DNA of 64,000 nt, from assembly GCF_028747785.1 (NCBI RefSeq), contig NZ_CP118158.1, forward strand, positions 186,001 through 250,000, read 5' to 3'. Shown piece after piece: positions 17,326-26,436 of this stretch (within the stretch, counting starts at the first letter, position 1; every line of letters starts with the position of its first letter). Made by a program: the position numbers and the translations under genes. The notes beneath the pieces are model-generated. The model did not search any database and was not told the origin of the DNA. It saw only the letters and a list, made by a program, of their open reading frames with translations. Source of the DNA: Halosimplex aquaticum. Lineage in GTDB: Archaea; Halobacteriota; Halobacteria; Halobacteriales; Haloarculaceae.

Positions 17326-17420
17326 GTACCTCCCGGCGCGGACTCGACCGTCTCGGTGACGGTGCGAATCGACTGCCGAACGAGGTCCCCGACGACGCCC
17401 CCATCGCGGGCGGAGCGTGA
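17322..17420 (+). CDS. Putative 32-aa small protein
   Basis: ATGA overlap with the zinc-ribbon stop; ends five bases before the GTG of the next gene. Sequence begins MSTSRRGLDRLGDGANRLP, polar with no Cys. The tight coupling on both sides is the only support; there is no known family. Confidence 0.35.
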   Translation: MSTSRRGLDRLGDGANRLPNEVPDDAPIAGGA

Positions 17421-17424
17421 ACCC

Positions 17425-17670
17425 GTGCCGCCGGGCGAACCCGACCAGATCACGAACTGCGCGGTCTACCCGTACGACGGCGAACTGGTCGTCGAACTCA
17501 CCGGCGTCGACGACGAGGGCGTGATCGTCGTTGTCAGCTACCAGTTCGAGGCGCCGGACGACCGTCCGGCGGTCGAACCGAAGGGGCCCGTCGACCCCGA
17601 GCACGTCCCGCACGTCCGCGACGGCCTGGCCGAGAACGGCTACGAGTGGAACGGTCGCTCGGAGGCCTGA
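17425..17670 (+). CDS. Small hypothetical protein
   Basis: 81 aa from GTG 17425 (VPPGEPDQITNCAVYPYDG); the frame extends upstream to 17356, but that part overlaps the 32-aa ORF and is unlike coding sequence. Predicted compact alpha/beta; strands ELVVELTG and VIVVVSYQF. No family recognised. Probably co-transcribed with the zinc-ribbon gene. Confidence 0.5.
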   Translation: MPPGEPDQITNCAVYPYDGELVVELTGVDDEGVIVVVSYQFEAPDDRPAVEPKGPVDPEHVPHVRDGLAENGYEWNGRSEA

Positions 17671-17748
17671 CCGGGGACGAGCGGCCCCTGCCACCGAAGG
17701 AAGCGTCGACTCGGAAGTTCTTTTGAGGCGGGCCGCGAGGCGTCGGCC

Positions 17749-18165
17749 GTGACCCAGCGCGCCACCGACCGCCTCGACGCGCACGCGCTGCTCGCGTTCG
17801 GCGCGCTCGTCGCCGCGGTCGCGACGGCCGGGAGCCTGTACTTCTCGCTCGGGATGGGGCTGGTCCCCTGCGAGCTGTGCTGGTACCAGCGGATCCTCAT
17901 GTACCCCCTCGTCGTCGTCCTCGGCGTCGCGCTCCTCGAACGCCGAGTCGGCGTCTACCGGACGGTCCTGCCGCTGTCGGCCGGCGGCGCGGCCCTCGCG
18001 GCGTATCACTCCTGGCTCCAGCTTGCGTCGGGCGGTCGTTGCGCGTTCGGCGGCTGCGCGGCCGTGCAACTGCGCGTCGTCGGCCTCACCATCCCGAACC
18101 TCTCGCTGATCGCGTTCGTCCTGATCACGGCGACGGCGGCCGCGCTGTGGGCCGACGAGCGGTGA
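17749..18165 (+). CDS. dsbB: Disulfide bond formation protein B family
   Basis: 138 aa, GTG start. Four membrane helices with the first active pair in PCELCWYQR after helix 1-2 and a second pair in GRCAFGGCAAV in the loop before helix 4, as in bacterial DsbB. It would pass electrons from a periplasmic-side thiol oxidoreductase to quinone, making disulfides in exported proteins. No DsbA-like partner is next to it. Confidence 0.88.
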   Translation: MTQRATDRLDAHALLAFGALVAAVATAGSLYFSLGMGLVPCELCWYQRILMYPLVVVLGVALLERRVGVYRTVLPLSAGGAALAAYHSWLQLASGGRCAFGGCAAVQLRVVGLTIPNLSLIAFVLITATAAALWADER

Positions 18166-18284
18166 CCGACAGTCGCGGTGTGTCCCGGCGACTACTGGGC
18201 CAGGCCCGGGTTCTCGCCGAGCGACGACCGGAAGGGGCTTCCGGGACCCGACCGGTTAACACGCGGCCGTCACACTGTGTTACC

Positions 18285-19271
18285 ATGGAGTACGTGCGAC
18301 TCGGCTCGACTGGATTGCAGGTATCGCCCATCTGTCTCGGGACGTGGCGCTTCGGCCTCGAACACGAAGACAGCGGCGTCATGGAGACCGACCGCGAGGA
18401 GGCACACGAACTGCTCGACGCGTTGGAAGACCGCGGCGGGAACTTCATCGACACGGCCAACGGCTACGGCGAGGGCCGCTCCGAGAAGTGGATCGGCGAG
18501 TGGCTGGAGGAACGGGACCGCGAGGACTACGTGATCGCCTCGAAGTGCTACTGGTCGGACGTCTCGCGCTTCCAGGAGAACCTCTCGCGGAAGAACATCC
18601 GCGCGGAGGTCGAAGGGTCGCTGGAGAAGCTTGACACCGACTACCTCGACGTCCTGTACTTCCACCGCTTCGACGACGACGTCGACATCGCCCACGCGCT
18701 CCGGACGGTCGACGACCTGATCAGCGAGGGGAAGGTCCACTACGTCGGCATCTCGACGTGTGACGCCTGGAAGCTCACGAAGGGCCTCTGGCAGGCCGAC
18801 GTGAACAACTACGAGGCGTTCGCCGTCACCCAGCCGCAGTACTCGGCGACGTACCGCGACCCCGTCTCGGAGTACCTCGACGTCTGCGCCGACCAGGACA
18901 TCGCGGTGTGTCCGTACTCGCCGCTGCACGGCGGGTTCCTCACCGGCAAGTACGAGCGCGTCGGCGACGGCGAGGTGAAGACGCCGGACGACTCGCGGGG
19001 CGACCTCGACGAGCACTTCACGGACTGGTACCTCGACGACCAGGCGTGGGAGGTCCTGGACGAGATCCGCGCGGTCGCCGACGAGGTCGACGCGACGCCG
19101 GCCCAGGTCTCGCTGCGCTGGCTCATGGACCACGAGCGGTTCACCTGCGTCCCGATCATCGGCGCGCGGACCGTCGACCAGCTCGACGAGAACCTCGACG
19201 CCATCGAGGTGTCGCTCTCCGACGACCAGTGGGCGCGTATCGACGACGCGACCGAGGCCGGCGAGGCCTGA
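18285..19271 (+). CDS. Aldo/keto reductase
   Basis: 328 aa from ATG 18285. Recognisable tetrad: Asp and Tyr in DTANGYGEG, Lys in IASKCYW, His in YFHRFDD. The C-terminal NADPH-binding region reads CVPIIGARTVDQL. A TIM-barrel NAD(P)H-dependent reductase of aldehydes or ketones; natural substrate unknown. Monocistronic. Confidence 0.9.
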   Translation: MEYVRLGSTGLQVSPICLGTWRFGLEHEDSGVMETDREEAHELLDALEDRGGNFIDTANGYGEGRSEKWIGEWLEERDREDYVIASKCYWSDVSRFQENLSRKNIRAEVEGSLEKLDTDYLDVLYFHRFDDDVDIAHALRTVDDLISEGKVHYVGISTCDAWKLTKGLWQADVNNYEAFAVTQPQYSATYRDPVSEYLDVCADQDIAVCPYSPLHGGFLTGKYERVGDGEVKTPDDSRGDLDEHFTDWYLDDQAWEVLDEIRAVADEVDATPAQVSLRWLMDHERFTCVPIIGARTVDQLDENLDAIEVSLSDDQWARIDDATEAGEA

Positions 19272-19396
19272 GCGGTCCGACGACCGGAACTCGACGGGCG
19301 ATTCGGCGCGTCGGGTGCGGATCGGGGCGGTAGGCGGACACTTCTCGGGTTCCGGCGGTCAATACTAACGGGACGCTCGCGTGAATCGGCGAGGAG

Positions 19397-20587
19397 ATGA
19401 GTATCGATCCTGCAGACGGGCCGCGGTCGGTCGTCGTCCCGGCTATCGACGCGCCGAGCAGCGTGGCCTGTGTCCGGTCGCTCGGGAAACGGGGCATCCA
19501 CACGATCGTCGTCTCGGAGGACGACGACGCCGCGGCGTTCCGCTCGCGCTACGCGGGCGAGACGATCGTCGTCCCCTCGCCGCACGACGACCTGGTCGCG
19601 TACAAGGACGCCCTGCTCGCCCTCGCGATGCGCCCGGACGTGCTGACGATCCTCCCCGTCCGCGAGGAGGACGTGTACGCCCTCGCCCGCTACCGCGAGG
19701 AGTTCGAACCGCACGTCGAGGCCCAGTGGCCGACCCGGGAGGGTCTCGAACGGGTGCAGGACCGCGTCCAACTGTTCGACGCCGCCGAGCGCGCGGGCGT
19801 CGCCGTCCCGGACACCCGCCTCCTCGACGAGGTCGACGACTGGGACCGCGAGTGGATCGTCAAGGGTCGCTACACCCTGCTGGCCGACGCATACGTCGAC
19901 GACTACCCGCCCGAGAAGTCTCGCGACCCGCCCTCGACGCAGTACCTCAACGGCGACAAACCCGACGTCGAGACGATCCGCCACCAGAACGGCCACACGC
20001 CGATCGTCCAGGAGTTCCTGCCGACGACCGACGAGTACGCCTTCTTCGCGCTGTACGACGAGGGCGAGCCCGTCTCGACGTTCCAGCACCGACAGGTCCG
20101 CGCGTACAACTACGCCGGCGGGCCGAGTTCCTTCCGCGAGTCGGTGTCGATCCCCGAACTCGGCGAGTCCGGGCGCGCGCTGCTGGGCGAACTCGACTGG
20201 CACGGCCTCGCGATGGTCGAGTTCCTGCGCAACGACGAGACCGGCGAGTTCGAACTGATGGAGATCAACCCGCGGCTGTGGTCGTCGCTGCCGTTCTCCG
20301 TCCGTGCCGGCGCGGACTTCCCGTATCACTACTGGCAACTCGCCCGGGGGGAGCGCGACCGGATCGACGACGACTACGAGGTCGGCACCGCCGGCCACCT
20401 CCTCCGCGGGGAGCTGTCGTACCTCCACAGCGTCCTGTTCGACGACGAGGAACTCGTCGAGCGACCAGACCGCCGCGAGGCGTTCGCCGAGGTCATCGAG
20501 TCGCTGCGTGAACACCCCCGCTTCGATTACCTCCGGCTGGACGACCCGAAGCCGTTCGTCCGCGACGCGCTGAACACGCTCGTCTGA
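19397..20587 (+). CDS. ATP-grasp family ligase (carboxylate-amine ligase-like)
   Basis: 396 aa. N-terminal Rossmann-like part (SVVVPAIDAPSSVACVRSLG), central ATP-grasp with WIVKGRYTLLAD, IVQEFLPTTDEY and a metal-binding MEINPRLWSS. ATP-grasp proteins of this carbamoyl-phosphate-synthase/biotin-carboxylase-like type activate a carboxylate for attachment to an amine. It sits at the start of the surface-glycan cluster, so a role in making or decorating a sugar is likely but not shown. Confidence 0.8.
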   Translation: MSIDPADGPRSVVVPAIDAPSSVACVRSLGKRGIHTIVVSEDDDAAAFRSRYAGETIVVPSPHDDLVAYKDALLALAMRPDVLTILPVREEDVYALARYREEFEPHVEAQWPTREGLERVQDRVQLFDAAERAGVAVPDTRLLDEVDDWDREWIVKGRYTLLADAYVDDYPPEKSRDPPSTQYLNGDKPDVETIRHQNGHTPIVQEFLPTTDEYAFFALYDEGEPVSTFQHRQVRAYNYAGGPSSFRESVSIPELGESGRALLGELDWHGLAMVEFLRNDETGEFELMEINPRLWSSLPFSVRAGADFPYHYWQLARGERDRIDDDYEVGTAGHLLRGELSYLHSVLFDDEELVERPDRREAFAEVIESLREHPRFDYLRLDDPKPFVRDALNTLV

Positions 20588-20699
20588 GAACACCGCTCGG
20601 AGTGCCGCGACGGCCGTTCTCTGCGCTCGCTACTCGCCGAGTCCAGGGGCCGAGACGGGCGTCGAACGCCGGTCTGAAAATCGGTTGCCGGTCGAGCGC

Positions 20700-21728
20700 T
20701 CAGTTCGTCGAGCGCTCGGCGGCGTCGGGCTGGACGGGCGCCGACTCCTGTCGACCGGGTTCGTAGGTCCGTCGCACGTCGTCGACGGTCGAGCAGTCGT
20801 GCTTCGCGGCGAATACGAGCAGGTCGGTGAACGAGGCGTCGTACTCGGCGGCGAGCGCGCGCAACTGGTCCGAGAACGAGGAGTGGAAGCCCGCGAGCCC
20901 GTAGAGCACGTCGTCGACGGCGACGCCCGACTCGCCGGGGTACACCGACTCGACGAGGTCTTCGAGGTCGCGGAGGCGCCGCCAGTCCGCTCGCGACACG
21001 TCCGACGCGTAGCGGCCGCAGAGGAGTTCCGTCTGCGTGTTGCCGGCGCTCCGGCCGATGCCCTGGAGCGACGCGTCGACGTAGCTGGCGCCGCAGTCGA
21101 TGGCCGTGGCCGCGTTGGCCAGGCCGAACCCGATGTTGTCGTGGCCGTGGTAGCCGACGGCGGCGCCGGTGTCGATCATCGACGTCACGTACGTCCCGAC
21201 GTCCTCCGGCGTGAACCCGCCGGCCGAGTCGACGACGTACACCACTTCGGCGCCGTGTTCGACGCCGAAGTGGGCGGCGTCGACCGCCTCCGACGGCGAG
21301 ATCAGGTACGTCTTCAGCAGGTTGAGGCTCGTCCGCACGTCGAGGTCTGCGAGTTCGCGGAGGAGCGGCCGCGCGGCGTGGGGGTCGTCGGCGTCGACGC
21401 CGACGCGGACGAGGTCGAACGCGTCCTCGTAGGAGGCGATCAGGTCGACCTCGCTCTGGCCGGCGACGCCGGGCAGCATGAGCGTCGTGAGACCCGTCTG
21501 GTCGGTCGCGTCGGCGACGATGTCGAGGTGGCGGGCGTCGGGCGGCGTGGGCTCCGGCGTCGTCGTGCCGAAGCCGGTCCCCGGTCCCACGTCAAGCAGG
21601 TCGACGAACGACAGGTCGTCGACGCGGCCCGCGAGCGCGGCCAGATCCGGCGGGTCGAACTGGAAGTCGCTGACGTAACAGCCGTCTCTGACGATCTCTT
21701 CGACGACGGTTGCGTCACCGAGCGTCAT
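20700..21728 (-). CDS. HMGL-like / 4-hydroxy-2-oxovalerate-type aldolase
   Basis: 342 aa from ATG 21728 (MTLGDATVVEEIVRDG). TIM-barrel of the HMG-CoA lyase/homocitrate-synthase superfamily: an Asp near the start (VSDFQFDPPDL), the metal-binding GYHGHDNIGFGLANA, and DASLQGIGRSAGNTQTE near the C-terminus. Such stand-alone aldolase proteins occur in polysaccharide clusters of other microbes, where their product is not settled. The upstream 298 bases (21729-22026) hold no gene. Confidence 0.8.
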   Translation of the reverse strand: MTLGDATVVEEIVRDGCYVSDFQFDPPDLAALAGRVDDLSFVDLLDVGPGTGFGTTTPEPTPPDARHLDIVADATDQTGLTTLMLPGVAGQSEVDLIASYEDAFDLVRVGVDADDPHAARPLLRELADLDVRTSLNLLKTYLISPSEAVDAAHFGVEHGAEVVYVVDSAGGFTPEDVGTYVTSMIDTGAAVGYHGHDNIGFGLANAATAIDCGASYVDASLQGIGRSAGNTQTELLCGRYASDVSRADWRRLRDLEDLVESVYPGESGVAVDDVLYGLAGFHSSFSDQLRALAAEYDASFTDLLVFAAKHDCSTVDDVRRTYEPGRQESAPVQPDAAERSTN

Positions 21729-22026
21729 TGCTTCACCGTCGCCGGCCGGCCGCCGGCGGGGCGGCTCCGGCGTCGCCGCGTGGGCGAAGCAGGGCGGTTG
21801 GCGAAAGCGAGGCGGTTGGCGAGCGACAGCCCGTGAGGGCGAACCGATCGGCTGCGAGGTGGCACACTCATTGTCTTGGGGGAACCGCCCGCGTCGGGCG
21901 GCTGTTCGCCAATTGCTTACAGATATGGCCCAATTGTTATGCGGAGATTTCAGCCGGTACAGGCCGTTTACCAGAACATCTTTGCACCGTCCGAACCCGC
22001 ACTGTTCCCGGCCGCTCGCCTCGGAG

Positions 22027-23463
22027 TCACCCGCCGTTGAGGTGCTTCTGTACCGCGCCGTACAGCGGGTAGGCCGTCGCGTAGACGGGATAGGGGGTGT
22101 GTCGCGCGGCGGCCCGGACGAGGCGGTCGCGCGTCGGGCTGCCCGCGACCGCCTCGAAGTCGGCGTCCTGGAGCCAGCGGAGGAACTCCTCGGAGCCCTC
22201 CATGGGTAGGTCGTCGTCGGGGGAGAGCCGCTGCTGGAAACCCTGCCAGTGGTACGGGGCGTGCTCGTCGTTGAGCCACTCGCCGGCCTCGAACTTCCGG
22301 ACCGCCCGCTGGAAGGTGTGCCGACCGATGTCGAACCCGTGGTCGGCGGGGTCCAGCCCCTCGAGCGCGAGCCCGATCGCCGTCCGGAGGCACTTCTCGC
22401 AGCGGTCGCAGTTCTCGGCCGCTTCCGACGCCGAACACGAGTAGACGGGCAGGGTCGAGTCGCGTTCGCGGACGTAGTCGGCGACGACGCCGATTCGCTC
22501 CTGGCGGTCGAGTTCGAACACGTCGTGGACGCCCCGGGCGTCGGCCCACGCGATCTCGTCGTCGATGTTCGGGTGCGAACCCCACGGCATCGCGACCCCG
22601 TCCCAGTGGTCGAGCACCGGCGGCACCTCGATCCCCTGCCAGACCGAGGCGGCGACGTAGATCCGACCCATGCCGGTAGCGACGGCGAGCGGCGCACAGA
22701 GACCGAGCAACCCGAGCCCCGAGCCGACGGCGCTGTACCAGCCGCCGTCGTGGCGGTCGTGGAAGTGCGCGCTCAGCATCGTCGTGTCGAGGAACTCCAG
22801 CATGTTCGACCGGACGAACTGGGCGTCGACGCCGAAGCGCTCGGCGAACCGCTCCGTCCGGGCGCTCATTCGCCGCCACCGGTCGGTGTCGTCGACGCCG
22901 ACGACCCACCCCTGGACGGTGATCAGCGTCGGTTCCTCCTCGCGGTGGCGGACGTACGTCGCCAGCGAGTCGACCCCGCCGGTGAACAGCATGCCCGCCC
23001 CGTCGGCGGTGCCCGACTCGCCGGGCGTCGCCGCGGTGCTCTCCGCTGGCCCCGCCGGCCCTCGATCGCGTTCGCTCCACGCTGGCGCCCGCTCGGCGAT
23101 CACCCGGCCGCCGTCGATGAACGGGTACATCTCGTAGAGGGCGCGCCCGACCGCCTCCAGCGAGTCGAGGAAGCGTCGGTCGACGACCGGGACGCGCACG
23201 TCAGCGCCGAGCGCCCAGGCGACCGGACAGACCTGTGCGAGCACCGGGATCGACAGGATCGACGGCGGCAGGTCGGATACGTCCACGTCGTACTCCACGT
23301 AGAAGGGCGATTCGTCGAAGAACGGCCGCAGGTCGTCGCTGTACTCGACAGTCGATTCGATCCGCCCGCCGTCAACGGTCACCGACTCGATGGAGACCAT
23401 CGAGGGAGTCTCCGCGTCTGAACCCGCGGCCGCGCCGGTCGGGAGAGACAGAATTGGATCCAT
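22027..23463 (-). CDS. PP-loop ATP-pyrophosphatase-like protein with QueC-like Cys motif
   Basis: 478 aa from ATG 23463 (MDPILSLPTGAAAG). A PP-loop, FTGGVDSLATYV, begins near residue 185; about 200 residues later comes CSASEAAENCDRCEKCLRT, whose CxxCxxC spacing resembles the zinc site of QueC-type enzymes. It would adenylate a carboxylate or carbonyl using ATP. The roughly 180-residue N-terminal part is family-specific and not recognised. Transcribed with the aldolase in the same direction within the glycan cluster. Function beyond ATP activation is open. Confidence 0.65.
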   Translation of the reverse strand: MDPILSLPTGAAAGSDAETPSMVSIESVTVDGGRIESTVEYSDDLRPFFDESPFYVEYDVDVSDLPPSILSIPVLAQVCPVAWALGADVRVPVVDRRFLDSLEAVGRALYEMYPFIDGGRVIAERAPAWSERDRGPAGPAESTAATPGESGTADGAGMLFTGGVDSLATYVRHREEEPTLITVQGWVVGVDDTDRWRRMSARTERFAERFGVDAQFVRSNMLEFLDTTMLSAHFHDRHDGGWYSAVGSGLGLLGLCAPLAVATGMGRIYVAASVWQGIEVPPVLDHWDGVAMPWGSHPNIDDEIAWADARGVHDVFELDRQERIGVVADYVRERDSTLPVYSCSASEAAENCDRCEKCLRTAIGLALEGLDPADHGFDIGRHTFQRAVRKFEAGEWLNDEHAPYHWQGFQQRLSPDDDLPMEGSEEFLRWLQDADFEAVAGSPTRDRLVRAAARHTPYPVYATAYPLYGAVQKHLNGG

Positions 23464-23550
23464 AGCTCGATTCACACGGGGGGACACTCCCTCGGGGATA
23501 TAAAGTATGAGTCGACTAAGGGGGAGGGTCCGTCCGGACCCGCTACCCAC

Positions 23551-23698
23551 CGATCCGACGGCGGTCCCAGGTCACTCGGTCGATTCGACGGCGGTTCCGG
23601 GCCGCTCGGCCGGTTCGGCGGTGGGTCGGGGCGATTCGATCGGTTCGGCGGTGGCTCCGGGCGATCCGATCGGTTCGCGGTGGCTCCGGGACGGTCAC
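23551..23698. repeat. 30-bp minisatellite, about five units
   Basis: Five units of 30 bp (the last partial) starting at 23551, 23581, 23611, 23641 and 23671, consensus beginning CGGTTCGGCGGTGGCTCCGG. The array abuts the 3' end of the minus-strand glycosyltransferase (stop 23695-23697). Because 30 is divisible by 3, all frames read as 10-residue repeats. There are no spacers, so it is not a CRISPR. Confidence 0.85.
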
Positions 23699-24927
23699 GC
23701 CGAGACCGGGGCCGCTCGCCGCTGTTCGACGAGTCGGTCGAACAGCACTCGCTCGTGTCTCGCGGTGATGACGTCCCAATCGTAGTCCTCGGCGGTCGAA
23801 CGAGCGTTGCGGGCGAGCGCACGCGTGTCCACGTCGCCCTCGACGCACGCGTCGAGCGTCGCGACGAGTTCCTCCGTGGTGCCGTCGTAGAGGAGCCCGT
23901 TCTCGCCGTGGGTCAGCAGCTGCCGGTGGGCCAGGAGGTCGGTCGCGACGACGACCGTCCCGGCGGCCATGTACTCCAGGAGTTTCCCGGGGAAGCTGAT
24001 CCGGAACGACTCGATGTCGCCGAGGGGCGAGACGGCGACGTCCGTCTCGCCGAGCATCCGCGGGACCTCGTCGTGGGGGACCAGTCCGACCCACTCCACG
24101 CGGTCGGCGACACCAAGCTCGCGGGCTCGCGCCTGCAGCTGTTCGACGGTCTCGTCGTCGCCGTCGCCGACGACGCGGAACCTGATGTGGTGGTCGCTCT
24201 CGTCGACCGCCTCGATGACGTCGCCGATCCCCCGGATCAGGCCGATCGAACCGACGTACGTGACGACCAGGTCGGCTTCGTCGTCCGCGCGCCGGCCCTC
24301 GGCGCCTCGGCGGGCCCCCTCGACGAACGCGTCGACGTCGACGCCCATCCCGATCACGAACGCGTCGGAGAGGTCGACGCCGTACTCCTCCTCGGTCACC
24401 TGGCGGATGCCCTCGGTCAGGCAGACGACCGCCGTGGTCCGGACGAGGAGCGCGCCGAACAGCGCCGCGTACAGCGACTTCAGTTCCATCGTGAGGCGAC
24501 TCTTCAGATCCCTCCTCCCGCTCGACTCGATGAAGTCGCGCTTCTGTCTGACGGGGACGGACACGAGGCCGACGACGAATCGGGACCCGCCGGCCGTCGC
24601 GGTGGCCCACCCCTGGGGAACGGTCCGCTGGAAGGAGTAGACCGCATCGTACCGGTGGCGAATCCCCAGGACGACTCCGTAGAGCAGGCACAGGGCGTGA
24701 AACAGGATTCCAGAGACGAGGGGGATCGACCCCGTGTCGACGGTGTGGTAGACGACGTCCTGGGGCGGGCCGTCCTCGTCTTCTACGTCCCGGCGGCCGT
24801 GACAGAGGACGTGGACGGTCGCCGACTCTGCCATCTTCCGCGAGACGTGGTGCTCTGCGGTCGAACCGTACGACGTCGAGATGTCCCGGTGGTGGACGAA
24901 CAGGACCGAGTTCCGTTCGCCGCTCAT
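23695..24927 (-). CDS. Glycosyltransferase family 4
   Basis: 410 aa from ATG 24927 (MSGERNSVLFVHHRD); a GTG at 24936 is the alternative. GT-B fold: N-terminal acceptor domain, then the nucleotide-sugar domain with VVTYVGSIGLIRG, VEWVGLVPHDEVPRMLG and FPGKLLEYMAAG (the E-x7-E region of GT4). It should transfer a sugar from a nucleotide donor to the growing glycan at the inner membrane face. Its 3' end touches a minisatellite. Confidence 0.88.
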   Translation of the reverse strand: MSGERNSVLFVHHRDISTSYGSTAEHHVSRKMAESATVHVLCHGRRDVEDEDGPPQDVVYHTVDTGSIPLVSGILFHALCLLYGVVLGIRHRYDAVYSFQRTVPQGWATATAGGSRFVVGLVSVPVRQKRDFIESSGRRDLKSRLTMELKSLYAALFGALLVRTTAVVCLTEGIRQVTEEEYGVDLSDAFVIGMGVDVDAFVEGARRGAEGRRADDEADLVVTYVGSIGLIRGIGDVIEAVDESDHHIRFRVVGDGDDETVEQLQARARELGVADRVEWVGLVPHDEVPRMLGETDVAVSPLGDIESFRISFPGKLLEYMAAGTVVVATDLLAHRQLLTHGENGLLYDGTTEELVATLDACVEGDVDTRALARNARSTAEDYDWDVITARHERVLFDRLVEQRRAAPVSA

Positions 24928-25025
24928 GATTTGCACGTCGGTGTCGCCGGGTCGTTCGTGGTGGCGTGCACAAGCGAGGAAACCGGGCAGAGAGCCATAA
25001 GTACGGGGCGGCTACCCGGGTCGGC

Positions 25026-26282
25026 TCAATCCGTCGGTTCGACGCGCCGGGACTCGGTGCCGTCTTGGCCGGCATTACCGCGGTACGGCGCGGGGGTGTG
25101 GCGCTCGTACACGTCGAGGAGTTTCTCCTGTTGGCTCTCCCAGTTGAACCGATCCAGCGCGGCGCGGTGGCCGTTGCGTCCGAGTTCGGCGCGCCGGTCG
25201 GGGTCGTCGATGAGCGAGACGAGCGCCTCGGCGACCGCGTCGGGGTCTTCCGGTTCGACGGCGACGCCGCAGTCGACGTCCTCGACGAGCGTCCCCCAGT
25301 TGCCGATGTCCGAGACGACCACGGGCAGGCCCGCGGACATGTACTGGAACAGCTTGTTCGAGCGGTGGACCGCGTCGGTCTTGTTCGGGTCCGGGTGGAA
25401 GCACATCGTCCCGACGTCGGCCGCGCGGAAGTGGTCGATCATCCCCTCCAGCGAGGGGAACCACTCGACGAACTCCACCCGGTCGGAGGCCTCGATGTGC
25501 CGCTCGATGGCCGCCTGCTCCTCGTCGGAGCCGTACTTGCCGCCGATCGACAGCTCGACGTCGTAGGCGTCGGGGATCCGGTCGACCGCTTCGATCAACG
25601 TGTGGATCCCGCGGTTCTCCGAGAGCAGCCCGCGATAGACCAGTTTCGTCGGTCCCTCCCCGTCGGGCTCGATGTCCTCGATCGGGTCGGTCCCCTCGGC
25701 CCACCGGCGCTGGGGGTAGTTCGTGACGACCGTCGGGTCCTGACCCGCGAAGCGCTCGGCGATGTCGGGCGAGGCGGTGACGATCTCGTCGACGACGCGC
25801 GAGAGGCCGAGTTCGACCAGCCCGGCCGCCTTCGCGGCGACCGGTCGGATCGGTTCGGGGAAGATCGGCTTGTGGGCCAGCGTGTCCTCGACGTTCTCGT
25901 GGACGTCGTAGACGACCGTCCCGTCCGTCGCGACCGAGAGGAAGGCCCCGACCGGGAGACACTCCACGTCGTGGAAGTGGTAGACGTCGTAGTCGGTGTC
26001 GGCGAGGACCCGCGCCACGTCGGCGGCGGCGCGCAGTCGCTCGCCGATCGAGATCATCGACCCTTCCTCGGCGTCGCCGTAGGTCACCGTCTCGACCGGC
26101 GAGTCGCCGTCGAATGGCGTGTAGTACGTGACGTCGTGGCCCGCCTCCTCCAGCGAGACGGCCTCGCGACCGACGACCCGGGAATCAGTCGCGTCGTGGG
26201 CGCTCGTGAACACGCAGACGCGCAGTCCGTCCGCCGGGCCGTCACTCCGTCGATCCGCCCGCTGTTCAGTCCTCTGAACCAT
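25026..26282 (-). CDS. Glycosyltransferase family 4
   Basis: 418 aa. N-terminal GT-B domain (RVCVFTSAHDATDSRV, VYHFHDVECLPVG), C-terminal domain with VYRGLLSENRGIHTLIEA, VEFVEWFPSLEG and SNKLFQYMSAGLPVV (donor-binding loop). Located between another GT4 and the nucleotide-sugar dehydrogenase, all on the minus strand, so likely the same glycan pathway. The donor sugar is unknown. Confidence 0.88.
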   Translation of the reverse strand: MVQRTEQRADRRSDGPADGLRVCVFTSAHDATDSRVVGREAVSLEEAGHDVTYYTPFDGDSPVETVTYGDAEEGSMISIGERLRAAADVARVLADTDYDVYHFHDVECLPVGAFLSVATDGTVVYDVHENVEDTLAHKPIFPEPIRPVAAKAAGLVELGLSRVVDEIVTASPDIAERFAGQDPTVVTNYPQRRWAEGTDPIEDIEPDGEGPTKLVYRGLLSENRGIHTLIEAVDRIPDAYDVELSIGGKYGSDEEQAAIERHIEASDRVEFVEWFPSLEGMIDHFRAADVGTMCFHPDPNKTDAVHRSNKLFQYMSAGLPVVVSDIGNWGTLVEDVDCGVAVEPEDPDAVAEALVSLIDDPDRRAELGRNGHRAALDRFNWESQQEKLLDVYERHTPAPYRGNAGQDGTESRRVEPTD

Positions 26283-26436
26283 CAGCTACCGGGAGGGGCC
26301 TCGTGTCCGTTAGTAACAGTCCGCTAAACGCGCCGGAGACCGGTTAGGGGACCGTTTCGCCGGAGGGCCGTCGGCGCCGGTCGGCCGGTGGCGCGCCGCC
26401 GGTTCGCCGGTCGGTCGACCCGATCGCCGTCCGCGA

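Noticed and set aside
22027..23463. QueC-like PP-loop gene as supplier of preQ0 for the DpdA-like protein
   Set aside because: It is 33 kb away, embedded in the glycan cluster, 478 aa (QueC is about 230), and shares only the PP-loop and Cys motif.
23551..23698. Possible CRISPR array (also 36800-36926)
   Set aside because: Units are directly adjacent with no spacers, and there are no cas genes.
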